The translations under genes were made by a program, and so were the position numbers. Shown here piece by piece: positions 26,843 through 35,308 of a stretch of 64,000 bases of DNA. Position 1 is the stretch's first letter. Each line of letters starts with the position of its first letter. Under the pieces are notes generated by a model, which saw only the letters and a program-made list of their open reading frames with translations, had not been told where the DNA came from and searched no databases. Origin of the DNA: Corallococcus silvisoli (GTDB lineage: Bacteria > Myxococcota > Myxococcia > Myxococcales > Myxococcaceae); contig NZ_JAAAPJ010000014.1 in assembly GCF_009909145.1 (NCBI RefSeq), positions 62,001 to 126,000 of the forward strand, in the 5' to 3' direction.

Positions 26843-27194
26843 CTCCGGCGAAGTTTTCCGCCTGCACCTGGGACCGCTGCCCCAACGACTTCGACTCGAA
26901 GGTAAGGCGACTGCGCCCACCATGCCTGGAATTTCAGGTCCGGGGAAGGGACAGGGTGTCGTCTGCCGGACGGGGAGCCGGGCGCGGTCTCCCCACACTT
27001 GAAGAGATGCCCGTCGCGCCCCCGCGGTGCGTGCCCTCCAGGACGAGTCCACCGTTCCCGCTCGGTGGGTAGGAAGCCGGGCGAGCCCCGCCGCAAGCAG
27101 CGCGCATCTCCGGGAAATCCCAGGAGCCTCGCAGGGGTCCAGCGGTACTCGGGGCCTCCAGGTTGTGGGGACCTGTCACATCGGGTGACGTGTT

Positions 27195-28124
27195 TCATGG
27201 GACGACCAGGCAGGCCCGCTGTTCGGCCGGCCGGATGCGCGCGGTGGCGCCGGCGCCGAAGGTGAGGAAGTCCTCCTCCATGCCGTCGCTGAAGATGACG
27301 CCGCCCTGGGGCATCCGCGATTCGAGCACCAGCTCGTCCCGGGCGGTGACGAAGCCGCCGACGATGTCCGCGCTGGAGTGGCGGCTGACGAAGGGTTCGC
27401 GCACGACGAAGGCCAGCCGCGCGTCCTCCCATCCGAGCGTCCAGGACTGTCCCGGCACGCCCCCTGTCTTCTGGGTGAGGCCCCGCGCCAGGGCGAACAC
27501 CGAGGACAGCCAGCCGCTGGAGCCCGCGCCGGTGGACACGAGCACGCCGCTGGAGGACTGCGCCTCTTCCTGGCCGCCGTAGCGGACCTGATAGCGGGCG
27601 GAGACGTGCGTGCGCGCGCCGATGAACAGGTCGTTGAAGGCGAGCAGCCGCTGTCCGTCCTGGAGCCGCGCCTCCGCGAGCTGGACCTGACGGACCTTCG
27701 CGCGCCCTTCCAGCACGCGCAGCACCGCGCTCCGGGCCTTGGCGGGGAGGAAGGGCAGGAGCACCCCGTCGAAGCGCTCGGGGTCCGGGTTGACGCCCAC
27801 GAGCGGCTGGCTGCCCACGTACTTGGCCACGTTGGCGACGAGCCCGTCCTGCCCCGCCGCCACCACCACCTCCTTGCCGGTGAAGAGGAAGGTGGGCACG
27901 AGCGAGCGGTCCACCTGCTGCACCGGCACCCCCACGTCCAGTTGGGCGCGCAGCGCGTCCACCGAGCGGCGGTAGGTGTCGTCCTCCGCCTCGAACCCGT
28001 TGAAGTCCTGGCCGGAGCGCTCCACGTAGAACTTGGCCTGCTTCTTCGTGTTGAAGCGCACCACCAGGTCCGCCAGCCGCGTCCTGCGCGTGACAAGCAC
28101 CACCTTCTCGAACTTCTCGAACAA
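27195..28124 (-). CDS. NAD kinase/diacylglycerol-kinase-fold protein, atypical
   Basis: 309 aa if started at the TTG at 28124. That codon follows a very strong GGAGAGGAGGAGG ribosome site, and the upstream part of the open frame overlaps the SPFH gene. The fold pattern of ATP-NAD kinases is visible: GKEVVVAAGQDGLVANVAKYV near 84, with GQDG in place of GGDG, then VGVNPDPERFDG, AFNDLFIGA in place of the NE motif, and VSTGAGSSGWL near 196. The two changed motifs suggest another substrate or loss of activity. It lies 32 bp after the SPFH protein, on the same strand, and the two are likely co-transcribed. Confidence 0.75.
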   Translation of the reverse strand: MFEKFEKVVLVTRRTRLADLVVRFNTKKQAKFYVERSGQDFNGFEAEDDTYRRSVDALRAQLDVGVPVQQVDRSLVPTFLFTGKEVVVAAGQDGLVANVAKYVGSQPLVGVNPDPERFDGVLLPFLPAKARSAVLRVLEGRAKVRQVQLAEARLQDGQRLLAFNDLFIGARTHVSARYQVRYGGQEEAQSSSGVLVSTGAGSSGWLSSVFALARGLTQKTGGVPGQSWTLGWEDARLAFVVREPFVSRHSSADIVGGFVTARDELVLESRMPQGGVIFSDGMEEDFLTFGAGATARIRPAEQRACLVVP

Positions 28125-28156
28125 GGCCTCCTCCTCTCCTGCTCGCGCGGCGTGGA

Positions 28157-29191
28157 CTAGCGGTCGCGGGGGTTGAAGGAATGGACGTCCGCGCGGCCGG
28201 GCTTGTGGGGCTTCGGGTCCGCGGCCGGCGCGGGGCCGGAGGCCGAGGGCAGGAGCGAGCGCAGCAGGTCCGGCGACACGTTGAGCTCGCCGATGCGCTG
28301 GGCGTTCTCCCCCATCTCGCGGAAGGCCAGGGCGATGTGGAGCGCGGGGTCGCCGCCGTTGGCGGACGTGGCCAGGAGCGTCTTCCAATCCACGTGCTTC
28401 ACCGGCTCCAGCGTCTTCTCCAGGGTGTACGCGCGCGCGTCCGCGGACTGGCGCTCGTTCTGGACCCAGCGCTCCATCAGGGCGGCGCGCTGCTCCTCCA
28501 CCGCGATGTCCGCGGCCATCTTCGCCTCGCGAATCTGGCGCTGGCGCTCCTCCACGACCAGCTCCGTGGCCAGCTCGCTCTCCTTGATGCGCCGCTCCTG
28601 CTCCACGGCCGCGTTGCGCCGGGCATAGATGGCTTCGTCCGCCTCGCGCTGGAGCCCCTCGCGCGCGCCCGCCTCCAGCGCGCGCGCCATCTCCGGGGTG
28701 GGCTGGATGGAGAGGACGGAGAAGGCCATCACCCGCACGCCCAGCGCCTTCACGGCCTCCGCCTCCGCCAGCGCGGCCAGCACCCGGGCCTCCATCGCGT
28801 CCGAGTGCACCAGCACCTCGCGCAGGCCCAGCGACTGTACCACCGCGCGGGCTCGCACCTGCGCCGCCTGCACCAGGCGCTCCGCCAGCTTGTCCGGGTC
28901 GTCGGAGCAGTGGCGCCCCGCCGGCGTCACCGAGTAATCCAACAGCCCCGCCAGCTTGCGCGGGTCCTCGACCCGGTAGGTCAGCTGTCCCTGCACCGTC
29001 ACCGGCTGGAAGTCACGGGTGACCTCGTTGAACGCGAAGGGCACATCCGCGCTCGACAGCGGCACCGCCACCAGCGTCGTCGCCGGCTTCCAATAGAGGA
29101 ACGACAGGCCCGCTCCCTCGCGGACCACCTCGCCGTCCCGGTACTGCATCACGTACGTGGTCGGCGTCGACTTCATGTATCCGATGAACAT
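28157..29191 (-). CDS. SPFH/band 7 domain protein
   Basis: 344 aa from the ATG at 29191, with GAGGGGGA seven bases upstream; the longer open frame upstream has no such support. Residues 20-200 form an SPFH domain (VPLSSADVPFAFNEVTRDF, then VTVQGQLTYRVEDPRKLAG). A long charged coiled coil follows (about 200-290; RNAAVEQERRIKESELATEL and similar). There is no clear membrane segment at the N-terminus, only a modest hydrophobic start, so it may be cytoplasmic or peripheral. SPFH proteins form ring assemblies. Paired with a NAD-kinase-like gene downstream. Confidence 0.85.
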   Translation of the reverse strand: MFIGYMKSTPTTYVMQYRDGEVVREGAGLSFLYWKPATTLVAVPLSSADVPFAFNEVTRDFQPVTVQGQLTYRVEDPRKLAGLLDYSVTPAGRHCSDDPDKLAERLVQAAQVRARAVVQSLGLREVLVHSDAMEARVLAALAEAEAVKALGVRVMAFSVLSIQPTPEMARALEAGAREGLQREADEAIYARRNAAVEQERRIKESELATELVVEERQRQIREAKMAADIAVEEQRAALMERWVQNERQSADARAYTLEKTLEPVKHVDWKTLLATSANGGDPALHIALAFREMGENAQRIGELNVSPDLLRSLLPSASGPAPAADPKPHKPGRADVHSFNPRDR

Positions 29192-29234
29192 CCGCGCATC
29201 CCCCTCACTTGCAGCATCGCAATCGTGTAATTTC

Positions 29235-29269
29235 GACACCATCTTAGTGTCATCCATACACATTCGCAA
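29235..29269 (-). promoter_or_regulatory. Candidate promoter with overlapping dyad, SPFH gene
   Basis: On the minus strand TTGCGA (29264-29269) and TAAGAT (29241-29246) are spaced by 17 bases. The dyad GACAC-7nt-GTGTC (29235-29251) covers the -10 element. This arrangement fits a repressor site. It lies in the 155-bp region divergent with the GspE-N gene. Confidence 0.4.
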
Positions 29270-29346
29270 CGAAGAATGGAGGAAACGGGTGTAGGTGCCG
29301 TGGAAGCCGGTGGACGGGGCGTGCCCGGGCGTCCTTGAATCGGGGC

Positions 29347-30747
29347 ATGACGCGCAAGCTCGGGGAGCAGTTGGTCCTGGATGGAGTGCTGACACCGGAG
29401 CTGTTGTCCCGGGCACTCTCGCGTCAGCAGGCGACGGGCCTGAAGCTGGGCGAGTGCCTGGTGCGGCTGGGCGTGGATGAGACGCCGGTGTTGCGGCTGC
29501 TGGCGCAGGAGCTGAAGACGCGCTTCGTGTCCACGGAGAAGCTGGCGCAGGCGAAGGTGGAGCCGGCGCTGCTGGAGCGGGTGCCGGTGCGGCTGGCGGA
29601 GGGCTTCGACTTCATGCCCCTGCGGCTGGCGCAGGACGTGCTGTACGTGGCCATCTCCGAACCGCAGCGGCAGCGGGCGCTGGAGGAGATCGCGAAGACG
29701 GTGGGCGTGGCCCAGGTGCTGCCGTTCGTGGCGGTGCGCCGGTCCATCCGCGCGGCCATCCGCAAGCACTACTACGCGGACACGCAGGCCTTCGAGCACC
29801 CGCCGGAGGACCTGGCGTGTCCGCACTGTGGCGCGTCGTGCAAGCCGGGGGACTTCCAGTGCGCGCGCTGTGAGCTGCTGCTCGTGCGCAACCTGGACGA
29901 CCTGCCGCCCCGGGACAACGTGTCGCTGGTGCGCGCGCTGCTCACGAAGCCGGAGCAGACGGGAGCGCGCGGCGTGCCCCGCCCGCCCCAGCAGGAGGCG
30001 ACGCGCGTCGTGTCCTTCCAGGCCCAGGCGAAGACGAAGGGGCCTCCGGTGCGGCCCGTCATCGTCGCGGGGCTGGACCTGGTGAACCGGCCGCTCAGTC
30101 CCTTCGAGGCCTACGTGCTGTCGTTCGTGGACGGCCGCACGGCGCTGTCGGACATGGCGATGATCACCCAGGTCACGGAGGTGGAGCTGCGCGCGCTGTT
30201 CGAGTCGCTGTCGGAGCGCGGCGTGACGAAGCTGGTGGGCACGCTGGCGTCCGCGGCGGCGCCACCCATGGAGGAGGCGCCCTCGCTCGGGAAGGAGCCG
30301 AGGTCCTCACCGTCGGCTCCGGCGGCGAAGGCCGTGGCGGCGGCACCGGCGGGGCGCGCGGCGGCGGCGCGGCCCCAGGCACCTGCGCCGGGAGCGGCGC
30401 CGGCGGCGCGGCCAGCTCCAGCGGCGGCCCCTTCCGCGCCTCGGACGGAGGACACCCACGAGGAGGTGCTCCAGCGCGTCGTGCGGCTGGAGCAGGCGGG
30501 GAGGATGGCGGAGGCGCTGGACCTGCTGGAGCGCAGCATCGCGCTGCTGCCCAAGCCCGCGCCGCTCTACAACCGCATGGGGGTCATCCTTCTGAACCAC
30601 CAGCGCGACTACGAGCGCGCCAGCGCCTTCTTCCAGAAGGCCTCGGACCTGGAGCCGGAGAACAGCGTCTACACGATGAACCTGTACTCCGTGCTGGCCC
30701 TCACCGCCGAAGCCACGAACGCCGGGCAGAAGAAGCCCCGGCGCTGA
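29347..30747 (+). CDS. GspE N-domain, zinc-ribbon and TPR protein
   Basis: 466 aa. The first 150 residues match the N-terminal domain of type II secretion ATPases (KLGEQLVLDGVLTPELLSRA, then LGECLVRLGVDETPVLRLLA). A zinc ribbon follows with two Cys-x2-Cys pairs (CPHCG and CARCE, about 160-185). Then come a central domain, an Ala/Pro-rich linker (about 320-375) and one or two TPR motifs near the end (EALDLLERSIALLPKPAPLY, RASAFFQKASDLEPENS). No ATPase motif is present. Such proteins in myxobacteria are probably adaptors to polar or secretion machinery (inference). A TTG 12 bases upstream is an alternative start. Confidence 0.75.
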   Translation: MTRKLGEQLVLDGVLTPELLSRALSRQQATGLKLGECLVRLGVDETPVLRLLAQELKTRFVSTEKLAQAKVEPALLERVPVRLAEGFDFMPLRLAQDVLYVAISEPQRQRALEEIAKTVGVAQVLPFVAVRRSIRAAIRKHYYADTQAFEHPPEDLACPHCGASCKPGDFQCARCELLLVRNLDDLPPRDNVSLVRALLTKPEQTGARGVPRPPQQEATRVVSFQAQAKTKGPPVRPVIVAGLDLVNRPLSPFEAYVLSFVDGRTALSDMAMITQVTEVELRALFESLSERGVTKLVGTLASAAAPPMEEAPSLGKEPRSSPSAPAAKAVAAAPAGRAAAARPQAPAPGAAPAARPAPAAAPSAPRTEDTHEEVLQRVVRLEQAGRMAEALDLLERSIALLPKPAPLYNRMGVILLNHQRDYERASAFFQKASDLEPENSVYTMNLYSVLALTAEATNAGQKKPRR

Positions 30748-30754
30748 GCCCACC

Positions 30755-31588
30755 ATGCCCTCTTCCACTGAGTCCTATCTGCTCGACTTCCACGCGCGCC
30801 TCGCCGGGGTGACTTCGCGCTGGTTCGCGACCGCGCCCGTGCTGCGGGAGGGCGAGACGTTTCCCTCCACCTATGGGCTGCTGGAGGCGGTGGTGCCCCG
30901 CGACGCCGGGCCGCTGACGGTGCTCGACGTCGCGTGTGGCGATGGCTACCTGCTGGAGCTCCTGGCGAAGCGCGGGCAGCCGGGGCTGTCCCTGCTCGGA
31001 ATCGACATGAGCGAGGACGAGCTCGCCGCGGCCCGGCGCCGCTTGCAGGGCGCGGCGACGTTGCATCAGGGGCGGGCCCAGTCGCTCCCGTTCGGCGACG
31101 CCAGCGTGGATGTCGTGCTGAGCCACCTGGCGCTCATGCTGATGGATGACGTGGAGACCGTCCTCGCGGAGATCCGTCGCGTGCTCAAGCCCGGGGGCAC
31201 GCTGTCCATCGTCGTCAGCGGCGAGCTGGTTCGTGGCGAGTCGGTAGAGCTGTTCGCGGGGTTGTTGAAGCCCTTGCTGAGCGCGGAGGCCTCCCCTCCC
31301 GTGCCGCTGGGGGACCCCCGGGTCCGCTCCATCACGGGGCTGCGGGCGCTCCTGGGCGAGGGGTTCGTGGACGTCGAAGCGCACTCCCTCGCGGTCCAGG
31401 GTGATGGGATGCCGCACGCCGTCTGGGAGTCCCTGCTCACCACCTACGACGCGGACCGCTTGTCCGCCGCGGCCCAGGACTCGCTCCAGGCCGCGTTCCT
31501 CCAGGCCGTGGAGCCGCTGCGCCGCGCGGATGGCAGCGTGCCCTGTCGGTGGGGCATGCGTCAGGTGACGGCGACGGCCTCGCGATAG
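30755..31588 (+). CDS. Class I SAM-dependent methyltransferase
   Basis: 277 aa. SAM-binding motif I is VLDVACGDGYLLELLA, followed by the acidic motif II LLGIDMSEDELAAA. Then comes the catalytic-region loop SLPFGDASVDVVLSHLALML and motif RRVLKPGGTLSIVV, all standard for the family. It starts 8 bp after the TPR gene, so the two may be co-transcribed. No substrate is evident. Confidence 0.88.
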   Translation: MPSSTESYLLDFHARLAGVTSRWFATAPVLREGETFPSTYGLLEAVVPRDAGPLTVLDVACGDGYLLELLAKRGQPGLSLLGIDMSEDELAAARRRLQGAATLHQGRAQSLPFGDASVDVVLSHLALMLMDDVETVLAEIRRVLKPGGTLSIVVSGELVRGESVELFAGLLKPLLSAEASPPVPLGDPRVRSITGLRALLGEGFVDVEAHSLAVQGDGMPHAVWESLLTTYDADRLSAAAQDSLQAAFLQAVEPLRRADGSVPCRWGMRQVTATASR

Positions 31589-31611
31589 GGAACCGGTGGG
31601 ACGCGAGCCCC

Positions 31612-32001
31612 ATGAGCCTCCCCCGGAAGGGCAGTCGTCGCATCGAGGTCGACGGGGCTGAGTACCTCTGGCACATCCGGAAGCACCCAACGGATGCACA
31701 GGCGGCCTGCGCCACCCCGATGCACCTCGCGGTCCAGGCCCGCGTGGAGGGCCCGCGGCGAGTGCTGGTCGTCGAGCTCGGGGTCAGCCGCCCGGACAAC
31801 GACGGAATGGACCCGCATCAGACGGGCATCAGCCCGTCCATGGTTCGCGAAATCATCCGGTGGGCACGCACCGCGGGTTGGGAGCCCTTGGGCGCGGGGC
31901 CACCCTTCGCCCTCACGTACCCCGTGGTGAAGGACACCATCGGCCTCGTCCTGTCGCGGCTCAGGAACGCGGCGCCCCCACCCCCGCCTTCGTCGGGGTG
32001 A
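31612..32001 (+). CDS. Conserved hypothetical protein
   Basis: 129 aa from ATG 31612. The N-terminal IEVDGAEYLWHIRKHPT and the later HLAVQARVEGPRRVLVVELG belong to a small family of unknown proteins widespread in myxobacteria, planctomycetes and actinomycetes. The C-terminal third has VREIIRWARTAGWEPLGAGPP. It ends in a Pro-rich stretch. No function can be assigned. The stop codon lies inside a hairpin shared with the convergent gene. Confidence 0.6.
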   Translation: MSLPRKGSRRIEVDGAEYLWHIRKHPTDAQAACATPMHLAVQARVEGPRRVLVVELGVSRPDNDGMDPHQTGISPSMVREIIRWARTAGWEPLGAGPPFALTYPVVKDTIGLVLSRLRNAAPPPPPSSG

Positions 32002-32026
32002 CGCGGCAGGAAGGGCCGCGTCACCC
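31996..32026. terminator. Bidirectional terminator hairpin spanning two stop codons
   Basis: Perfect 12-bp inverted repeat GGGTGACGCGGC/GCCGCGTCACCC with a 7-nt loop. The stop of the plus-strand gene (31999-32001) and that of the minus-strand gene (32021-32023) sit at equivalent positions in the two arms. There is no T tract, so it may act with Rho or as an RNA-stabilising end. Confidence 0.7.
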
Positions 32027-33421
32027 GGCGGACGTCCACGGCATGACTCGCACGGCGTCGCCGTCCTCCGTGGGCTTCGTCTCGTGGAGGGTCATCGCGA
32101 GCGCCCCCGCCGCGTCGCGCGCGTGGTGCACGATGAGCGACCGCAGGGGAACTCCCGGCAGCGCTTCCGTGAGCCAGGCGAAGCCCTCTTCCGGGGTCTT
32201 CGCTTCCAGGACGCAGATGGCGCCATGCCCCGTGAGCGCTCCGTTGCAGAGCAGCTGCATGTCCTCCAGCGTGCGCACCTCGTCCGCGACGAGCAGGTCC
32301 GGGTCCTGTCGCAGGAAGGAACGCACCGCCTGCGCCACCGTCAGCTCCGGCCCTACGCGCACCATCCCGACGGCGCCTCCCGCGCCGCCCTTCGGCTCCT
32401 CCACCGCCGCCAGCGCGTTCACGTTGTCGGGCAGCGCATCGATGAGGGCTCGGAGGGTCGTGCTGCGGCCCGTGCCGGATTCCCCCGTGAGCAGCACCAG
32501 CTGTCCGCTGAAGAGCGCCCGGTCCAGGCGGTTGAAGTGCCCCGTCAGGAACGCGGCGGCATCCCTGGTGAGCGGCAGGCTGGCGACGCGCGGGAACGCC
32601 TGACGCGTCTCCCGGTCCCGGGCCAGCACCGTGGTCCAGGTGCCCAGCGCGTCGTCGCGGAACGACACCCGGAACTCGACCTCTGGATCCGCCGCGCCCG
32701 CCGGGAAGGACACGCTGCCGCGGTCGGGCATCACCGGATCCGCGCCCCGCTTCGCGTGCGCTGTCAGCGCCTGCCCCAGCGACCGGTACAGCGCGTACGC
32801 CATCGGCTGCCGCACCGGGACCCGCTCCCCGCCGAGCAACCCCACCCGGTCCGGCGAGTCCGCACCGACGAAGAAGAACGTGATGCCCGCGTCGTACCGC
32901 GACTCCCGCCGCCGCCGTGCTTCGGCGTCGTCACCGCGTGCGCGGTCGCTGCCCCGCGCCTTCAAGCCCCCGGTCGCGTTCCCACCCGCCTCGGCATCAG
33001 CGCCCTCGTGCGCGGCCGCCTCGCGGTCCTCGCCGTCACGCGCGGCCGCCTCGCGGTCCTCGCCGTCGCGCGCGTCCGCATCGCGGTCCTCGTCCTCGCC
33101 CGCGTCCGCATCGTCGGCATCGACCTCGCGCGCGTCCGCATCGTCGGCATCGACCTCGCGCCCGTCCGCATCGCGGTCCTCGTCCTCGTCCTCACCGCCG
33201 GAGTCATCCGCGGCCCAGACGGAGAACAGCGCCGCGCCGGTCCTCGCCGCGACCTCGAAGAGGGCCGCCGCCAGGGCCTCGGGGGTCTTCGGGGACGCGA
33301 CCGGTCCGGCCAGCGTCCGGCCCCCCTCTCCCAGCTTCTGGAGCAGGCTGGCGAACACGGCGTCCGGCGTGGACGGGGTCTCGGGCTTCGGGCTCGGGGG
33401 CGTCATGGGAGGCGGGACCAT
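32021..33421 (-). CDS. GspE/PilT-like secretion ATPase, probably degenerate
   Basis: 466 aa if started at 33421; an ATG at 33406 is an alternative. The C-terminal 180 residues follow the T2SS/T4P ATPase layout. However, Walker A reads GESGTGRST (313-321) with Arg in place of the essential Lys, and the Walker B region is ADEVRTLEDMQ. The VRSFLRQDPDLLVADEV stretch still matches the family. The N-terminal part is a partner-type domain, interrupted by an acidic low-complexity tract (about 75-145). ATP hydrolysis is doubtful, so a regulatory or structural role is likely (inference). Confidence 0.7.
   Translation of the reverse strand: MVPPPMTPPSPKPETPSTPDAVFASLLQKLGEGGRTLAGPVASPKTPEALAAALFEVAARTGAALFSVWAADDSGGEDEDEDRDADGREVDADDADAREVDADDADAGEDEDRDADARDGEDREAAARDGEDREAAAHEGADAEAGGNATGGLKARGSDRARGDDAEARRRRESRYDAGITFFFVGADSPDRVGLLGGERVPVRQPMAYALYRSLGQALTAHAKRGADPVMPDRGSVSFPAGAADPEVEFRVSFRDDALGTWTTVLARDRETRQAFPRVASLPLTRDAAAFLTGHFNRLDRALFSGQLVLLTGESGTGRSTTLRALIDALPDNVNALAAVEEPKGGAGGAVGMVRVGPELTVAQAVRSFLRQDPDLLVADEVRTLEDMQLLCNGALTGHGAICVLEAKTPEEGFAWLTEALPGVPLRSLIVHHARDAAGALAMTLHETKPTEDGDAVRVMPWTSAG
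32990..33200. repeat. Coding 30-bp tandem repeats, acidic tract
   Basis: Within the secretion-ATPase-like gene, units of 30 bp encode repeats REVDADDADA (two copies) and RDGEDREAAA (two copies), flanked by EDED and similar runs. The whole is an Asp/Glu/Ala/Arg-rich spacer that is unlikely to fold. Confidence 0.85.
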
Positions 33422-33586
33422 GGCACGCCCCGTTCCCACCGGGCCACGCCGGATGCGGCGCTCCAGCCCTGGCCCCAACGAGGGAAAGACACAGTGCGGC
33501 AACGGCCGCTGGCCTGCCGGAAGAACAGGCGAGGAAGCCTCACGGTTGGGGCTCCCCTCCAGCGTGCGCTTGGGTAACATCGCTTG

Positions 33587-34429
33587 ATGTTCAGGCGTCT
33601 CACCAACGCGCTGCGACGGTTGTGGCGCCGGCCCTCCGAAAGCAGCCCTCCGGACCGGCGCAGCCTGCCCAGCGGCACCGAGCCCGCCGCCGCCGCGCCC
33701 CGGCGCTCGCGCGTGTCGGTCGCGGAGGAGCCGTCCCCCCAGGCCCGCCACGGCACCAGCCGCCCCCGCCGCCCCGCCGTCCGCATCGTCGCGCATGGCA
33801 GCACCTCCGGCGGCCGCAAGACGGTCCGCCGGGGCCTGACCACCGCCACCCGCTTCTTCGACCTGCACGACGACTTCCGCGCCCCCGGCCGCTGGGAACC
33901 CGGCGACCCGCAGGGCCTGGATGACAAGGTCGTGGGCGACGTGTGGATGTTCACCGCCGGGCACCCCGTCGCCGTCGACGGGCCCATGCACATCCCCAAC
34001 GAGGGCCGCAGGGCGCCCCTGGACTTCTCCCTCGCGGGCGCGGGCCTCACGCCCGTGGTGCACCCTCGCGTGGCCGCCGTCTTCCAGCGCCTGGCCCCCG
34101 AGGACGTCCAGCTGCTGCCCGTGGCCATCGAGGGCCAGGCCGCCCCGTACTTCCTCCTCGTCGCCACGCGCCTCATCCGCTGCGTGGACGAAGCCGCCTG
34201 CATGGAGGTCCTCCACTACGGCCCCGGCGACGGCGTCCCCGCGCGCGTGGGCCAGTACCGCTCCGTCCGGGGCCTGCGCATCGACCCGACCCAGGTGGGC
34301 CGCGCCCGCGTGTTCCGCCCCTGGGGCTGGCCCGTCACCCTCGTCGTCTCCGAGGTCGTGAAGGAGGCCCTCGAGAAGGAGGGCATCACCGGCGCGCGCT
34401 TCACGCCCGTGACCGACACCCGGCATTGA
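33587..34429 (+). CDS. imm11-family protein with basic N-terminal extension
   Basis: 280 aa from the ATG at 33587 (a TTG three bases earlier is unlikely). The first 90 residues are Arg/Ser/Pro-rich and disordered. The remaining 190 carry the imm11 (DUF1629) pattern, with WEPGDPQGLDDKVVGDVW, then RLIRCVDEAACMEVLHY and VFRPWGWPVTLVVSEVVKEALEK. Members are often immunity proteins for polymorphic toxins, but many myxobacterial copies occur without a toxin. No toxin gene is present on either side. Divergent from the degenerate ATPase. Confidence 0.7.
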   Translation: MFRRLTNALRRLWRRPSESSPPDRRSLPSGTEPAAAAPRRSRVSVAEEPSPQARHGTSRPRRPAVRIVAHGSTSGGRKTVRRGLTTATRFFDLHDDFRAPGRWEPGDPQGLDDKVVGDVWMFTAGHPVAVDGPMHIPNEGRRAPLDFSLAGAGLTPVVHPRVAAVFQRLAPEDVQLLPVAIEGQAAPYFLLVATRLIRCVDEAACMEVLHYGPGDGVPARVGQYRSVRGLRIDPTQVGRARVFRPWGWPVTLVVSEVVKEALEKEGITGARFTPVTDTRH

Positions 34430-34446
34430 AGCGCGCCGGGCGCGCT
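34430..34446. terminator. Short hairpin between convergent stops
   Basis: AGCGCGC-cgg-GCGCGCT, a 7-bp perfect stem lying exactly between the imm11 stop and the rapZ stop. It could terminate both. Confidence 0.5.
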
Positions 34447-35308
34447 ACTCCTTCTCGATGTCGCGGTCCCACAGCTGCACGCGGCCGTAGTCCGTGGACA
34501 GCCGGCGCACCATCTCCGCCGCCAGCGCCACCGAGCGGTGCTTGCCGCCCGTGCACCCCAGCGCCACCGTGAGGTACGCCTTGCCCTCCTTCTGGTAGCG
34601 GGGGAACAGGAAGCGGCAGAGGTCCACGACCTTGTCCAGGAACTGCTGCGTCTCCTCCCGCTCCAGCACGTACCCCGACACCTTCGGGTTCTTGCCGGTG
34701 AGCCCCTTCAGCTCCGGCACGAAGTACGGGTTCGGCAGGAAGCGCACGTCGAACACCAGGTCCGCCTGCGGCGGCACGCCGTAGCGGTAGCCGAACGACA
34801 TGATGGACAGGCTGGGCCCCGTCGTGGGCTCCGGGCTGAAGCGCCCCTGCACCATGCGCTTCAGGTCGTGGACGTTGAGCGCCGACGAGTCGATGACCTG
34901 GTCCGCCAGCTCGCGCAGGTCCTTGAGGGCCTCGCGCTCCGCGTGGATGCCCTCCGCCACGGTGCCTTCCGGCGCCAGCGGGTGGCGGCGGCGCGTCTCG
35001 CTGAAGCGGCGCAGGAGGCTGTCGTCGCTGGAGTCCAGGAAGAGCACGTCCACCTGGTGGCCCGCGCGGCGCACCTCGGCGACCACCCGCGGGGCGTCCT
35101 TGAGGAAGACGCCCTCACGCACGTCCACCACCAGCGCCATGCGCTCGATGTTGCCCCCGCCCGCGAGCTCCGTGAGCTTGGGCAGGAGCAGCACCGGCAG
35201 GTTGTCGATGCAGAAGAACCCGGCGTCCTCCAGCGCCCGGATGGCGGTGGACTTGCCGGATCCGGACATGCCGGTGATGACGATGATCTGCTTGGCGGGG
35301 GCGGTCAC
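34445..35308 (-). CDS. rapZ: RapZ-family nucleotide-binding protein
   Basis: 287 aa from a GTG that overlaps the hprK stop by 4 bp. Walker A GMSGSGKST lies at 13-21 and the family sequence IDNLPVLLLPKL follows. The C-terminal half has VALGCTGGKHRSVALAAEMV, the conserved RapZ end. In enterobacteria it is an RNA-binding adaptor that controls GlmS, while in other bacteria the gene sits next to phosphotransferase genes. Here it is coupled with hprK. The real target in this organism is unknown. Confidence 0.95.
   Translation of the reverse strand: MTAPAKQIIVITGMSGSGKSTAIRALEDAGFFCIDNLPVLLLPKLTELAGGGNIERMALVVDVREGVFLKDAPRVVAEVRRAGHQVDVLFLDSSDDSLLRRFSETRRRHPLAPEGTVAEGIHAEREALKDLRELADQVIDSSALNVHDLKRMVQGRFSPEPTTGPSLSIMSFGYRYGVPPQADLVFDVRFLPNPYFVPELKGLTGKNPKVSGYVLEREETQQFLDKVVDLCRFLFPRYQKEGKAYLTVALGCTGGKHRSVALAAEMVRRLSTDYGRVQLWDRDIEKE

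Noticed and set aside
32917..33924. Plus-strand Arg/Pro/His-rich open frame over the acidic repeat tract
   Set aside because: It is the complement of the acidic repeats in the real minus-strand gene.
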